35,426 bases of DNA. It comes from a virus. Each line of letters starts with the position of its first letter. Within the stretch, counting starts at the first letter, position 1. The notes under the pieces are model-generated. The model made no database searches. It had not been told where the DNA came from and saw only the letters and a program-made list of their open reading frames with translations. Location of the stretch: positions 1 through 35,426 of IMG/VR virus record IMGVR_UViG_3300034072_000850; one strand, given 5' to 3'. This document shows, in pieces, positions 7,627 to 15,134 of this stretch. The position numbers and the translations under genes are program-made.

Positions 7627-8267
7627 GACCAACCTCCAAGCCGGTTCCATGTATCCGGATCGAAGGTCTGGGCTTGCTGGACGATTGGTCCCGAGAAGTT
7701 GCCATTGGCAATCGCGATGGAGGCTTTTGCCGACAGGTCCCCGGCATCATACCGCTCCTGATCGAGATATGTCCGGTTGCTGGCCTGCGAGAATGCGGCG
7801 AGATAGCTCTCGATGGTGACCTTGATCGTCTGCCCCTGATCGGGATCGCCGGAATGCGACAGGCCGGTCATCTTGCCGGTGTAGTACCGATGGTAGCCAC
7901 CCTGCTGTACGTTTGCGGCGTTGCGGATCACCCGCCAAATCGCGGCGCTGCGGCCTCGCCAGTTGGTCACCGTCCCGATCGTGGCCAGCGTGTCGTCGTC
8001 CAAGCCGGGAATGCCTGAAAGCACCGCGGTGACAGAATCGGAGCCGCCGGAGCCATACTTGACCGACGTGATGCTGACGAACGAGCCATCGATGCCAAGG
8101 AAAGTCTTGCCGTCGAGATCGGCGTCACCGGTCCCTGATGGCGTGATATCCGCGCCCGAGGTGTTGCACCGGACCGGATCGCCGTTGATGTCGAGGAAGA
8201 CGAAAAAGACCGGCTTGATAACCGGCTGATAGAGCGCGGCAATCGCGGTGTTGTCGGGAAGGCTCAT
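7617..8267 (-). CDS. Tail-tip assembly protein, DUF2163-like
   Basis: A 216-residue beta-rich protein, MSLPDNTAIAALYQPVIKP at the start, with FVFLDINGDPVRCNTSG, GTGDADLDGKTF and TNWRGRSAAIWRVI segments. It resembles tail-tip proteins that occupy the lambda L / GTA gp13 position. The C-terminal region (YLAAFSQASNRTYLDQERY and GGWSWR) is typical of sphingomonad siphophage homologues, from memory. It is shorter than full-length DUF2163 proteins, so the family link is tentative. Its start overlaps the stop of the upstream gene (ATGA). Confidence 0.65.
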   Translation of the reverse strand: MSLPDNTAIAALYQPVIKPVFFVFLDINGDPVRCNTSGADITPSGTGDADLDGKTFLGIDGSFVSITSVKYGSGGSDSVTAVLSGIPGLDDDTLATIGTVTNWRGRSAAIWRVIRNAANVQQGGYHRYYTGKMTGLSHSGDPDQGQTIKVTIESYLAAFSQASNRTYLDQERYDAGDLSAKASIAIANGNFSGPIVQQAQTFDPDTWNRLGGWSWR

Positions 8268-8866
8268 CGGGCCTCCTCGACGTCGAAGTTGCCGCCACTG
8301 ATGCCGTCGACCGTCTGCAAGCCGTTGCGCGTCGCCGTCAGTGACATGCGGACGAACGGGTCCTTTGTTTCGACTGTGACGCCGACGGTCGGCGTTTCAC
8401 CGAGAGCTGGCTCGAAGGTTGCGGTTGCTTGACCGCTGCTGTTGCTGATCAGGTCTGCGGTGAGGCAAACGGCACGGTCGTAACCGGACGGCAGCGGCAC
8501 AGTGATGTACTGGCCAGCCTTGAGGATTGTCGTGCTAGGCGCCAGACCGGCGAGGGGCAGCGTGTAGCCGTTACTTGCACCGCTGCGAACGGTGGGCTTC
8601 GAACCTGCATGGGTGTTGCAAGGCAGGATCCACTTGAACCAGTTCAGGGGACCGCGCAGGGCGTAGATAAAGGCGCGCCATGGTCGCTCCATTTCCTCGG
8701 TAGCGATGTCGGCGATCGAGAAGGCACCGGCCCAAAGCTCGATGCCAGGCAGGCCAATGACCTTGCGTTTGCCAGTCCAACCGGAGCGATTGACCTGTGA
8801 CGGTGTGCCCAGCGTCAAGTCGCCCTGAATCAGGTACTCTTGGTCTGGAACAGCGATTTCGGCCAT
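8264..8866 (-). CDS. Tail-tip assembly protein (distal tail position)
   Basis: A 200-residue protein directly after the tape measure, where the distal-tail or DUF2460/gp12-like protein usually lies. It has a WTGKRKVIGLPGIELW segment, the helix RPWRAFIYALRGPLNWFKW, and a beta-rich C-terminus. I cannot assign the family from sequence alone; the role is inferred from gene order. The ATG at 8866 has no Shine-Dalgarno sequence. It lies 32 nt downstream of one copy of the 13-bp element, in a C-rich leader, so it is probably the first gene of a transcription or translation unit. Confidence 0.7.
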   Translation of the reverse strand: MAEIAVPDQEYLIQGDLTLGTPSQVNRSGWTGKRKVIGLPGIELWAGAFSIADIATEEMERPWRAFIYALRGPLNWFKWILPCNTHAGSKPTVRSGASNGYTLPLAGLAPSTTILKAGQYITVPLPSGYDRAVCLTADLISNSSGQATATFEPALGETPTVGVTVETKDPFVRMSLTATRNGLQTVDGISGGNFDVEEAR

Positions 8867-8898
8867 GCTGATGGCGTATGGACAACGATGGGGCTGGG

Positions 8899-8911
8899 TT
8901 ACCGCCGTCAG
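8899..8911 (-). promoter_or_regulatory. Copy 2 of the late-gene upstream element
   Basis: Minus strand CTGACGGCGGTAA, exact match to the 13-bp element, 32 nt before the ATG of the tail-tip gene at 8866. It lies in a 154-bp gap after the tape measure gene. No sigma-70 boxes are evident around it. Confidence 0.65.
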
Positions 8912-8977
8912 GTCATCGAACAGTAACGGGTAAGCCGTAAGACTCGTCGGGCGTTGCTAGACGCAATCCCGCCTGCA

Positions 8978-9022
8978 CCCCACCGGATCATCCAACCCCT
9001 CTGCCTCCGGTGGGGGCTTTTT
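8978..9022 (+). terminator. Rho-independent terminator, rightward
   Basis: A perfect 10-bp stem-forming inverted repeat (CCCCACCGGA and TCCGGTGGGG, 8978-9015) with an 18-nt spacer is followed by GC and five T on the plus strand. The U-tract works only for rightward transcription, against the direction of the flanking genes, and overlaps the tape-measure stop codon. It may block antisense transcription or end a small rightward RNA. The gap upstream (8912-8977) holds two small hairpins (ACGG/CCGT and GCGT/ACGC) but no gene that I can support. Confidence 0.65.
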
Positions 9023-11906
9023 ATATCCGAGGCCGCGAAGCTCTCCGCATGGTCTCCTGCGCGCTGGCTTCAACCAAGGCAGGCGCACTCGCTCTCACAA
9101 CCTCGACTGCAACGGGCCCGCTGACCTGCTGGATACGGGCATCGATATCGCCACTGAGTTCAAGGCGTACGGTTGCTTTGCCTTCACCACCGCCGGGCCT
9201 AGCGATCAAAGAGTTCATCTGTCCCAGCGGAATGACCGTGCCGGACCCTTGAGGAATGAAGCCCTCTACCCGCCCCGGCGACCCCGCTTCATTCACGCGG
9301 TACATCTCACCGGCATTGACCCGACCACCGCTGGCACGGCCGCGAAGGCTGGCGAGGGCGCTGGAGTTGATCGAGGAGGCTGAGCCGAAACCTGACGAGC
9401 CACCAAAGATCGCGCCGATTCCGCCGACGATCGAGCCGAGGAGGCCACCGCCGCCGCCGCCTGACTTAGACAGCGCCTCAGCCAGAGGCTTCATGACCAC
9501 GTTTTCAATGAGCATGTTGAGCAGGCCGGAGATCAGAGGGTCCTTGATCCCAAGGCGCTTCTCGATCGCTCCACGGATACCGTCTCGGACCTGATCTAGC
9601 TCCTCGACGACGTAGCTCTCAATCTGGTCCTGAACCGCTCCTTCGCTGCGATTGAGCCTGCGGCGATAAGCTTCGAGGGGCGTCTCGTTGTTGCGCGACG
9701 CAGCCTCGCGCCTTCCAGAGGACGCTGCGTTCAGCCCATCAAGTGCAACTTCTGCGCGCTGCTGCTCAGCCTTGCTGGCGGTCTCTGAGCTGATGATCGC
9801 TTGAAGCAAGGCGCGTTGGTACCGCTCTTCCAGATCGAGCATTTCCAACGCGATGCGCTTACGCTCGCTCTGGCTGTCAGCGAGGTCGTACTGGGCCTGG
9901 AGGACGTCTCGCTCGTTGTTGTAGCGCTCCTGCGCGAGGTCCTGTGCCTCTTGTTCAAGACGCACCTTTTCCTCGAACGCGATCCGCTCCCGCTCGGCAA
10001 CTGCCAGAACCTCGACCTGTTGCTTCAGGCGCTCCTTCTGTGCTGCAGAATAGTCTTTCTCGGACTGGATGCCGTCCAGGGCACGAAGTCGGGCGATCTC
10101 CACGCCACGTAGTTCAAACTCCGCACGCTCCTGCGCCGACTTGGCAACCGATTGCTCAGCAGAAAGAGTCTGTTGAGCAAGGCTCGCAAGCTCATCATTG
10201 AACCGTTGGGTAACTTCTGCGGCAGACGGACCCTTGGGGCTTTTGCCCTTTTTGGACTTTGTATCCCCGGCTGCGACTGGCGTCGCCGCGCCTGCGCTAA
10301 TGGCCGCGCCAATATCGCTGATCGACTTCTCGAGCTTTCCTACGGCGTCTTCTGCAGCCTTTACATTGGCGTTGGCCTTCGAGACGCCAGCATCGCCGGT
10401 GCCCCGGATAAATGCGGAGGTGCCGATGCCAGCAGCCGATCCGCCGGCGTAAGTCGCTGCGTTATTCTGGCCGACACGCGCCGCCTTTGCCCGGGCCAGT
10501 TCAGCTTGTGCCAAGGTGAGCGAGGCACGCGCCGATTCCAGCTTCTTCTTGATGTTCTCCTGCTCTGCGCGGGCCAGGGCCAGTGCTTCCTCGCGAGCTT
10601 TACCGTGCGCAGTGGCCAGCTTCTGTGCAAGCTCGGCGGCTTTCGAGGTGGCAGCGTTAGCCTCGTGCTGGACGCGCGCATAAGCGCCTGTGGCTTTGTC
10701 GAGACCCTCCGCGCGCTGAGAGACGAGATAGATCGCTGCGCCCAGCGCAAGTGTCGCCGTACCCAACGGACCTCCGACGAGTGCTAGCAGGCTCGATCCA
10801 GCGCGAGCGGCCACGCCCTGCGCTACACTCAGCGCCGTTACCGATGCTGTGGCACGGGCGGCCGCTGCGGCTTCGATGCCGAGCATCCCTGCAACTTCCG
10901 CCTGTGCCGCCACGTAGGCCGCTGCGACCTGTACGCCACGAACCTCAGCCACTGTGTTCGCAACCGTAGCCGCTGCCGCCGCCACCATTCCGACGACGTA
11001 CTTTGTGCTGATCAGGGTAGCCACGGCAGCCAGTGCGGGAATGAAGGTGTCGAGATTGCGCGCGATCAGCCCCAGCGCATCCCCCAGCGCGCCGCTGATG
11101 CCGTTGGCCTTGTCGGCCTCTCCGACATAGACGGTCAGCGCGTTGGTCAGTGTCGTGACGCCCGCAGAAAGCGTCAGGTGGGCATTTGTCGCCTTACCTT
11201 CGAGCACGTCTGAGCCTTGAAGAATTGCTTGGAAGAATTCCGCACTGGTGACCTTGGAAGCTTTCACATCGGCCGTCAGCTTGCCAACGGAACCGCCCCA
11301 TTTGGCCGAACCTGCAGCAGCGGCTTCAAGCAACGGATAGAGGCCGTCGATTAGTGAGTTGTATTCCTCGGCCTGAACCTTCGAGCCTCGGAAGACCTGC
11401 TGCAGCTGCTGCAGCGCGCCGCCTGCTTCTGCCGCTGAACTGCCGGTCACCTTCAACGAGGCTGACACGGCGTCGGCTATGGCGAAGACCTGCGTCTGCG
11501 ATGCACCTAGCTCCTTGCTGGCCTGCGTGAGCGACGAGAACAGGCCCGAAAGCCCCTCAATCTCGACGCCGTACTTCTGAGCGGATTCGTAGAGGCGGTC
11601 CTGAACTGCCTTCATTTCCTCGCCAGCAACACCGGCGACACGTAAGTTGTTCTGCAGGCGCGTAAAGCTGTCGATCATCCCGAGCAATTCCCGCCCGGTG
11701 AAGGCTCCGGTCAGGACGCCGGCCAGACCCTTGATGTGCCCCTTGATTGCCTCACTGGAACGCCGCATCTCTTCTTCGAGCTGGCGCGCGCGCTTTTCCT
11801 GCGCACCAAGCATCTGGTCGACAGAATTGGTGCTGCGTCGAAGATCACTGAGATAGCCGTTTAGATCGGCGCGCAGCTGCAAGATGACGGGATCGATCTC
11901 GGACAC
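9021..11906 (-). CDS. Tail tape measure protein
   Basis: A 961-residue protein that sets tail length and is ejected during infection. The N-terminal 70 residues are helical (QLRADLNGYLSDLRRST), followed by a TMP_2-type domain with LTGAFTGRELLGMIDSFTRL. Two hydrophobic Ala/Val-rich segments lie near residues 289-320 and 369-395. A long Ala/Glu/Arg/Gln coiled coil spans roughly 470-750. A Gly-rich hydrophobic patch is near 812-842. It is the largest helical gene of the tail module, directly after the frameshifted tail chaperone. Translation starts at GTG 11906 with GGAGG 8 nt upstream. Confidence 0.93.
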   Translation of the reverse strand: MSEIDPVILQLRADLNGYLSDLRRSTNSVDQMLGAQEKRARQLEEEMRRSSEAIKGHIKGLAGVLTGAFTGRELLGMIDSFTRLQNNLRVAGVAGEEMKAVQDRLYESAQKYGVEIEGLSGLFSSLTQASKELGASQTQVFAIADAVSASLKVTGSSAAEAGGALQQLQQVFRGSKVQAEEYNSLIDGLYPLLEAAAAGSAKWGGSVGKLTADVKASKVTSAEFFQAILQGSDVLEGKATNAHLTLSAGVTTLTNALTVYVGEADKANGISGALGDALGLIARNLDTFIPALAAVATLISTKYVVGMVAAAAATVANTVAEVRGVQVAAAYVAAQAEVAGMLGIEAAAAARATASVTALSVAQGVAARAGSSLLALVGGPLGTATLALGAAIYLVSQRAEGLDKATGAYARVQHEANAATSKAAELAQKLATAHGKAREEALALARAEQENIKKKLESARASLTLAQAELARAKAARVGQNNAATYAGGSAAGIGTSAFIRGTGDAGVSKANANVKAAEDAVGKLEKSISDIGAAISAGAATPVAAGDTKSKKGKSPKGPSAAEVTQRFNDELASLAQQTLSAEQSVAKSAQERAEFELRGVEIARLRALDGIQSEKDYSAAQKERLKQQVEVLAVAERERIAFEEKVRLEQEAQDLAQERYNNERDVLQAQYDLADSQSERKRIALEMLDLEERYQRALLQAIISSETASKAEQQRAEVALDGLNAASSGRREAASRNNETPLEAYRRRLNRSEGAVQDQIESYVVEELDQVRDGIRGAIEKRLGIKDPLISGLLNMLIENVVMKPLAEALSKSGGGGGGLLGSIVGGIGAIFGGSSGFGSASSINSSALASLRGRASGGRVNAGEMYRVNEAGSPGRVEGFIPQGSGTVIPLGQMNSLIARPGGGEGKATVRLELSGDIDARIQQVSGPVAVEVVRASAPALVEASAQETMRRASRPRI

Positions 11907-11909
11907 AGG

Positions 11910-12526
11910 TCAACCTCCATGCGACTTCATGAGCCGACGCAAATCCGACAAGTCACCCGCATCCGATGCTGAGCTTTTGGCGTCAGGATCGTGAGCCTCG
12001 TTGAAGGCTTCGAGCGCTTCGAAATAGTCCGACAAGGAAAGCGTGCGCCAATCGAGCCCCATCGCACCCGCGTTCGCGATGACCCGCCCCTTGTGAAAGG
12101 GCTCTACTTTTCCGGGCTTAGCTGATCGGCTTTTTTTTTGAGCCGAATGCCAAAGATCGCGGCTGATAAAATGCGCCAGGCCAGAACAGCACCCTCGGCC
12201 AATGGGCGCGCGGGGTAGGTGTAGAGATCAGTCAATTGCTTGGCCCTGAGTGGCCCGACTTCAACTTCTTCGCCGTCGATCAGGGCGTGATTGCCGCCGG
12301 TGAGCGCCAATCGGATGGTCTCGCGGATCTCGCGAACCATTGCCCCGCTGCCGCCGACAAACTCGATCGACCCATCGGAACCTTGGCCGATGCCTTGGCG
12401 CAGACGCTCCTCGATGGTCATGATCGAGGTATCGCCGCAAGCGCGCTCTAGCTCGAACACCTGCGGCAGAGGAAGAAAGAACCTGTACTGTCCGTCACCG
12501 AAAGCGGTGACCAGTTCGGTGTCCAT
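11910..12526 (-). CDS. Tail assembly chaperone, -1 frameshift (G-T type) product
   Basis: Reading normally from 12526 to the run of nine A (12139-12131 on the minus strand), then slipping back one base, gives a 205-residue fusion: 132 residues of the first frame plus 73 of the second. The second frame stays open for the full distance to a TGA at 11912-11910, 3 nt before the tape measure start. It contains MGLDWRTLSLSDYFEALEAF, which looks like a real protein. A frameshifted chaperone just before the tape measure is conserved in siphophages and coats the tape measure during assembly. An ATG at 12062 could also give a free 50-residue T-part. Confidence 0.75.
12104..12526 (-). CDS. Tail assembly chaperone, short form (GTA gp10-like)
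   Basis: The unshifted product is 140 residues. It starts MDTELVTAFGDGQYRFFLPL and contains FELERACGDTSIMTIEERL and a helical C-terminal half, resembling the gene-transfer-agent gp10/TAC family of alphaproteobacteria. The last residues before the stop are RLKKKADQLSPEK, where the KKK codons are the slippery run. The start overlaps the stop of the tail-tube gene (TAATG). It should bind the tape measure with the frameshifted long form in a fixed ratio. Confidence 0.85.
   Translation of the reverse strand: MDTELVTAFGDGQYRFFLPLPQVFELERACGDTSIMTIEERLRQGIGQGSDGSIEFVGGSGAMVREIRETIRLALTGGNHALIDGEEVEVGPLRAKQLTDLYTYPARPLAEGAVLAWRILSAAIFGIRLKKKADQLSPEK
12131..12139 (-). promoter_or_regulatory. Slippery A9 run for -1 ribosomal frameshift
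   Basis: Nine consecutive A on the minus strand (codons AAA AAA AAA after CTC) form a strong -1 slip site. About 30 nt further on, CCCTT-TCAC-AAGGG can form a small hairpin. The -1 frame is open for 73 codons after the slip, while the zero frame stops eight codons later. Confidence 0.75.
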
Positions 12527-12975
12527 TACGGAGCCGCCGTCCAGGTAAAGTCGCCATTGCTAGCCAGTGTGATCTCAGCCGAGCTATCGCTGTCGGTGTT
12601 GGCCGACATGTTTGCTGCGGTAAGCATGTACGAACCGGCAAAGGTGCCCATCAGAACGCCAGTGTCGGTGCCGTCAGCGATATAGAGCTCGACCTTGTAA
12701 TTCTTGTTGTTGCCCAGCGCGGTCATGAACTTGGCGATCTGAGCCTTGTCGATCAGGCCTGAGCCGGTGATGTCCTGCTGGGTGCCGGTCACGCGGACCT
12801 TGCGCTTGGGAACAGCACCGGGCTTGGCGCAGTCACGAACGAAACGGTCATTGGTGTTGGCGGTCGAATTGATGGACACGTCCTTGACGCCACAAATGAT
12901 GGTGAAAACTTCGGTGGGTGTCGCGCCGTCGCCCATCTTGATCAGGGCAAAATCGGCTTCGGTTGGATACGACAT
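12526..12975 (-). CDS. Major tail tube protein
   Basis: A 149-residue protein, beta-rich, with CGVKDVSINSTANTNDRFVRD and VRVTGTQQDITGSGL segments that fit the Phage_tail_2-like tube family. Its place just before the tail chaperone and tape measure fits. It should form the stacked hexameric rings of the tail. ATG 12975 has a GAGGAG site partly buried in a 7-bp hairpin (12984-13003) and is preceded by a copy of the 13-bp element at 13028-13040, so expression is probably controlled separately from the head genes. Confidence 0.85.
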   Translation of the reverse strand: MSYPTEADFALIKMGDGATPTEVFTIICGVKDVSINSTANTNDRFVRDCAKPGAVPKRKVRVTGTQQDITGSGLIDKAQIAKFMTALGNNKNYKVELYIADGTDTGVLMGTFAGSYMLTAANMSANTDSDSSAEITLASNGDFTWTAAP

Positions 12976-12983
12976 TGCGGGCT

Positions 12984-13003
12984 CCTCGCAGATTTGTGCG
13001 AGG
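12984..13003 (-). promoter_or_regulatory. Hairpin overlapping the tail-tube ribosome binding site
   Basis: On the minus strand CCTCGCA-CAAATC-TGCGAGG forms a perfect 7-bp stem, and the 3' arm contains part of the GAGGAG site that precedes ATG 12975. It could limit translation or protect the 5' end of the message. The effect is inference. Confidence 0.45.
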
Positions 13004-13027
13004 GGTAAGGGCTGCCCGATGCCTTGG

Positions 13028-13040
13028 TTACCGCCGTCAG
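13028..13040 (-). promoter_or_regulatory. Copy 3 of the late-gene upstream element
   Basis: Exact 13-bp match on the minus strand, 52 nt before the tail-tube start. The divergent plus-strand gene at 13108 has a partial relative (CCGACGGCGG, about 13063-13072) some 36 nt before its own start, so this 130-bp gap may be a bidirectional control region. Confidence 0.65.
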
Positions 13041-13107
13041 ATTGGCGGCATCTGGTCTAGCGGGCCGACGGCGGCCAAGCTAACTGACGGGCAGAAAGGG
13101 GAGAATC

Positions 13108-13530
13108 ATGAAAGCTTTGATTTTTGCTGCCGCCGCGTTGGTCGGCAGTGCTGCTGTTGCGCAGGATGCCACGACCACGGAGGTCGCCGCAGCGCCTGCC
13201 GCAGGCACCGGCAAGATCGTGCTGTATCGTCAGGGCGCGATGATGGGTCTTGGGCTGGGCTGCCCGATCCGCTACAAGGAAAAGGAAGTCGTTGAGCTCG
13301 GCCGCAACAAGTACGCCGAACTCGATGTTAAGCCCGGCAAGTACGTGCTGACGAACAAGACCAGCTCGGTCATGATCGATGTCGCCGCTGGCGAGACGTC
13401 GTATGTTCGTTGCACCATCAAACCTGGCATGCTCACCGGTCGTGCTGACCTGCAGTATTCCGACAAGGAAAGCTACGACAAGCAGGCCCACGAATTCGAG
13501 AAGAAGACCCCGAACTTCATTCCGGAGTAA
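13108..13530 (+). CDS. Secreted DUF2846-type protein, probable moron
   Basis: A 140-residue protein on the opposite strand to all surrounding structural genes. A signal peptide (MKALIFAAAALVGSAAVA, cleavage probably before QDA) is followed by an Ala/Thr/Pro linker and a beta-rich domain. Segments GKIVLYRQGAMMGLGLGCPI, ELDVKPGKYVLTNKTSS and VAAGETSYVRC resemble the DUF2846 family of exported bacterial proteins. AGGGGAG lies 6 nt before ATG. Its strand, export signal and bacterial-type domain suggest a lysogeny-expressed cargo gene acting in the periplasm or at the surface. Function is unknown; changing the host envelope or excluding other phages is speculation. Confidence 0.8.
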   Translation: MKALIFAAAALVGSAAVAQDATTTEVAAAPAAGTGKIVLYRQGAMMGLGLGCPIRYKEKEVVELGRNKYAELDVKPGKYVLTNKTSSVMIDVAAGETSYVRCTIKPGMLTGRADLQYSDKESYDKQAHEFEKKTPNFIPE

Positions 13531-13765
13531 TGGGCTTTTCCCGATCGGCGATGACGTGGATACTCGCGCGTCGTCGGTCGGGATCGTCGACCATGTCGCT
13601 GAACAGGACGGATTCTAGAGCGGCCGCGACCACTTCGTCGCCGCCATCTCTTAGCCGGCGCTTCATGGTATCGAAATCGTCCGGCTTGAGTGCGCCGTTA
13701 CGCTGCAGCTGCGCAATCAGCACCGCCATCAATGAGCCGAGCTGTTCCTTGGAGAGGTAGTCCAC
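13517..13765 (-). CDS. Small helical protein, unknown function
   Basis: An 82-residue protein, MDYLSKEQLGSLMAVLIAQL at the start, mostly helical and acidic at the end. It converges with the secreted DUF2846 gene and the two 3' ends overlap by 14 bp. I do not recognise the family. Its position after the tail-terminator-like gene and before the tube suggests a small tail or neck accessory, or a companion of the moron. Confidence 0.6.
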   Translation of the reverse strand: MDYLSKEQLGSLMAVLIAQLQRNGALKPDDFDTMKRRLRDGGDEVVAAALESVLFSDMVDDPDRRRASIHVIADREKPITPE

Positions 13766-13788
13766 GGTCGCAACGTATCACACCGTGC

Positions 13789-14223
13789 TCAACAAGCAAC
13801 CGAGCGCCAATTGCACTGGCAGAACCAGTGGTAGTGATCGGGATCGCCGTCCTGTAGCAGCCTGATATCGCTCAAGCCGATCCGGACGCGCTCACCCGGC
13901 AAGTCGATGAGGTCGAGCCAGGTATCTGCCAGCGCATCCTCGATAGCGGCGCCAATCGCGCTGGCATGGTCCTCAGCGGTGTCGAAGACCTGATTGCCGT
14001 ACATGCGCTGCCCAGCGAAGGCATGGATATCCCACGACCCCTGCGCACCCTTGGTCGCGACCTTGAACGGGCGCGTTACCGGTGAGCGCAGGACGATGTA
14101 CGGCCAAGTCGGGACGTCTGGCGGGTTGATCGAGGTCGGTGCTACAAGGATCGTGAGGCTAACGTCAGCCTTCAGCTTTGACAGCAGCGACCTGCGAACC
14201 AGCCTTTGCATGCCCGTTGACAT
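13789..14223 (-). CDS. DUF3168-type tail completion protein
   Basis: A 144-residue protein from ATG 14223, with GGAGAAG four nt upstream. It shows the DUF3168 pattern: N-terminal helix (RRSLLSKLKADVSL), then VPTWPYIVL, a basic strand, GSWDIHAFAG and a helix AIGAAIEDALAD. These proteins lie between HK97 gp10-like proteins and the tube and are thought to act as tail terminators at the head-tail joint. The start lies inside the end of the previous small gene (59-bp overlap), an unusually long overlap for this operon. Confidence 0.8.
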   Translation of the reverse strand: MSTGMQRLVRRSLLSKLKADVSLTILVAPTSINPPDVPTWPYIVLRSPVTRPFKVATKGAQGSWDIHAFAGQRMYGNQVFDTAEDHASAIGAAIEDALADTWLDLIDLPGERVRIGLSDIRLLQDGDPDHYHWFCQCNWRSVAC

Positions 14224-14347
14224 TGCGCTTCTCCTTGGGTGCAGCCTCGGCAACGGTCGCGCTGACCTGATGCTCTCCGGCTTCGAACTCGATGGTCACT
14301 TCCGGAGTGCGGTAGGTCCATGGCTCGGCGAGTTTGATCGTCTTCAT
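14165..14347 (-). CDS. Small phage protein, unknown function
   Basis: A 60-residue protein beginning MKTIKLAEPWTYRTPEVTIE, a pattern I associate with small conserved proteins in phage head-tail modules. The second half is Ala/Lys-rich. It starts at ATG 14347, overlapping the HK97-gp10-like stop, and its 3' end overlaps the DUF3168 gene by 59 bp. The function is not known. Confidence 0.65.
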   Translation of the reverse strand: MKTIKLAEPWTYRTPEVTIEFEAGEHQVSATVAEAAPKEKRNVNGHAKAGSQVAAVKAEG

Positions 14348-14757
14348 CGTCCACTGCTCCTCACAAGCTTGCCCATTTCCTCAGCGAACAGGCGTTGGAT
14401 TTTCGGCTCAGCCTCATCGCGCGCGGGTCTGACATGCGGTCGGGCCTGCATTTTGGAGGTGCCGAATTCGAGCGCCGTGCTGTACTCGGTCTCAGACTTG
14501 AACTCGGCGCTGAGCGGGCCCGTCTGGTCGGTCTTGAAGCCGTTCTGCAGTCCCCCAGAATCGCGATTGGGGAATTCACCGGGGGCGCTGGGAACGTGGT
14601 TCTTGCCCGATATCGAACCCGCACTGACACCACGGAAGGCCTCGGCACGCACCATATCGGCACCGACATAGACCACCCGACCCGCAAGCCTGACGACCTC
14701 GGGGCCGCTGAGCCTCTGCAATCTCCGCAGATGCTTGTCTTTCCCCTTCATAGCCAT
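14344..14757 (-). CDS. HK97 gp10-like neck protein
   Basis: A 137-residue protein from ATG 14757, which overlaps the TGA of the previous gene (TGATG); a longer in-frame start at 14829 would overlap that gene by 73 bp and is less likely. The C-terminal TEYSTALEFGTSKMQARPHV followed by an Arg/Glu-rich helix is the hallmark of HK97 gp10-like proteins, which join the completed tail to the head. Confidence 0.85.
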   Translation of the reverse strand: MAMKGKDKHLRRLQRLSGPEVVRLAGRVVYVGADMVRAEAFRGVSAGSISGKNHVPSAPGEFPNRDSGGLQNGFKTDQTGPLSAEFKSETEYSTALEFGTSKMQARPHVRPARDEAEPKIQRLFAEEMGKLVRSSGR

Positions 14758-15134
14758 CAGCCCACCTTCCGCGCCCGACATTCCCACCCGATGCCCGCAG
14801 GATCTCCAGTTGCCGATTCCAGCGACCATGTTCCGGCGTGCGGGCCTTCCTCGACAAAGACCTTGGCCGAGGTATCGAGCGGGCCTTCAAGCGTTCCTGA
14901 AAGAACGAGGATACGGACGTCACGTTCAAGAAAGCCGGGATCGTTGCGCATCGCTTCCGTTGGTGCATCGAACTGGGCCTTGCATGGCTTCTCGACAGGC
15001 GTTCCGGGCGAAACGATGCTGCCGCCGTCATCATAACTGGCCTTGCCCGGCCAACGGGCGACAACGTCCTGAAACGGCGCGCCGAATTGAGCCGCAAAGC
15101 CTGTCGCGAGGTTGGCGAAGATCGTGTTCAGCAT
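14757..15134 (-). CDS. Head-closure-like connector protein
   Basis: A 125-residue protein with an amphipathic N-terminal helix, central beta strands (RDVRILVLSGTLEGP), and a C-terminal segment GDPAGIGWECRARKVG. It lies between the DUF4054-like adaptor and the gp10-like neck protein, the usual place of a head-closure protein. Family assignment is by position and weak similarity only. Its start overlaps the adaptor gene by 7 bp. Confidence 0.65.
   Translation of the reverse strand: MLNTIFANLATGFAAQFGAPFQDVVARWPGKASYDDGGSIVSPGTPVEKPCKAQFDAPTEAMRNDPGFLERDVRILVLSGTLEGPLDTSAKVFVEEGPHAGTWSLESATGDPAGIGWECRARKVG

Noticed and set aside
8925-8985. Possible tRNA in the gap after the tape measure gene, because of GGGCG...CCCGCC and a following CACCCCACC
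   Set aside because: No consistent acceptor, D and anticodon stems could be drawn on either strand.
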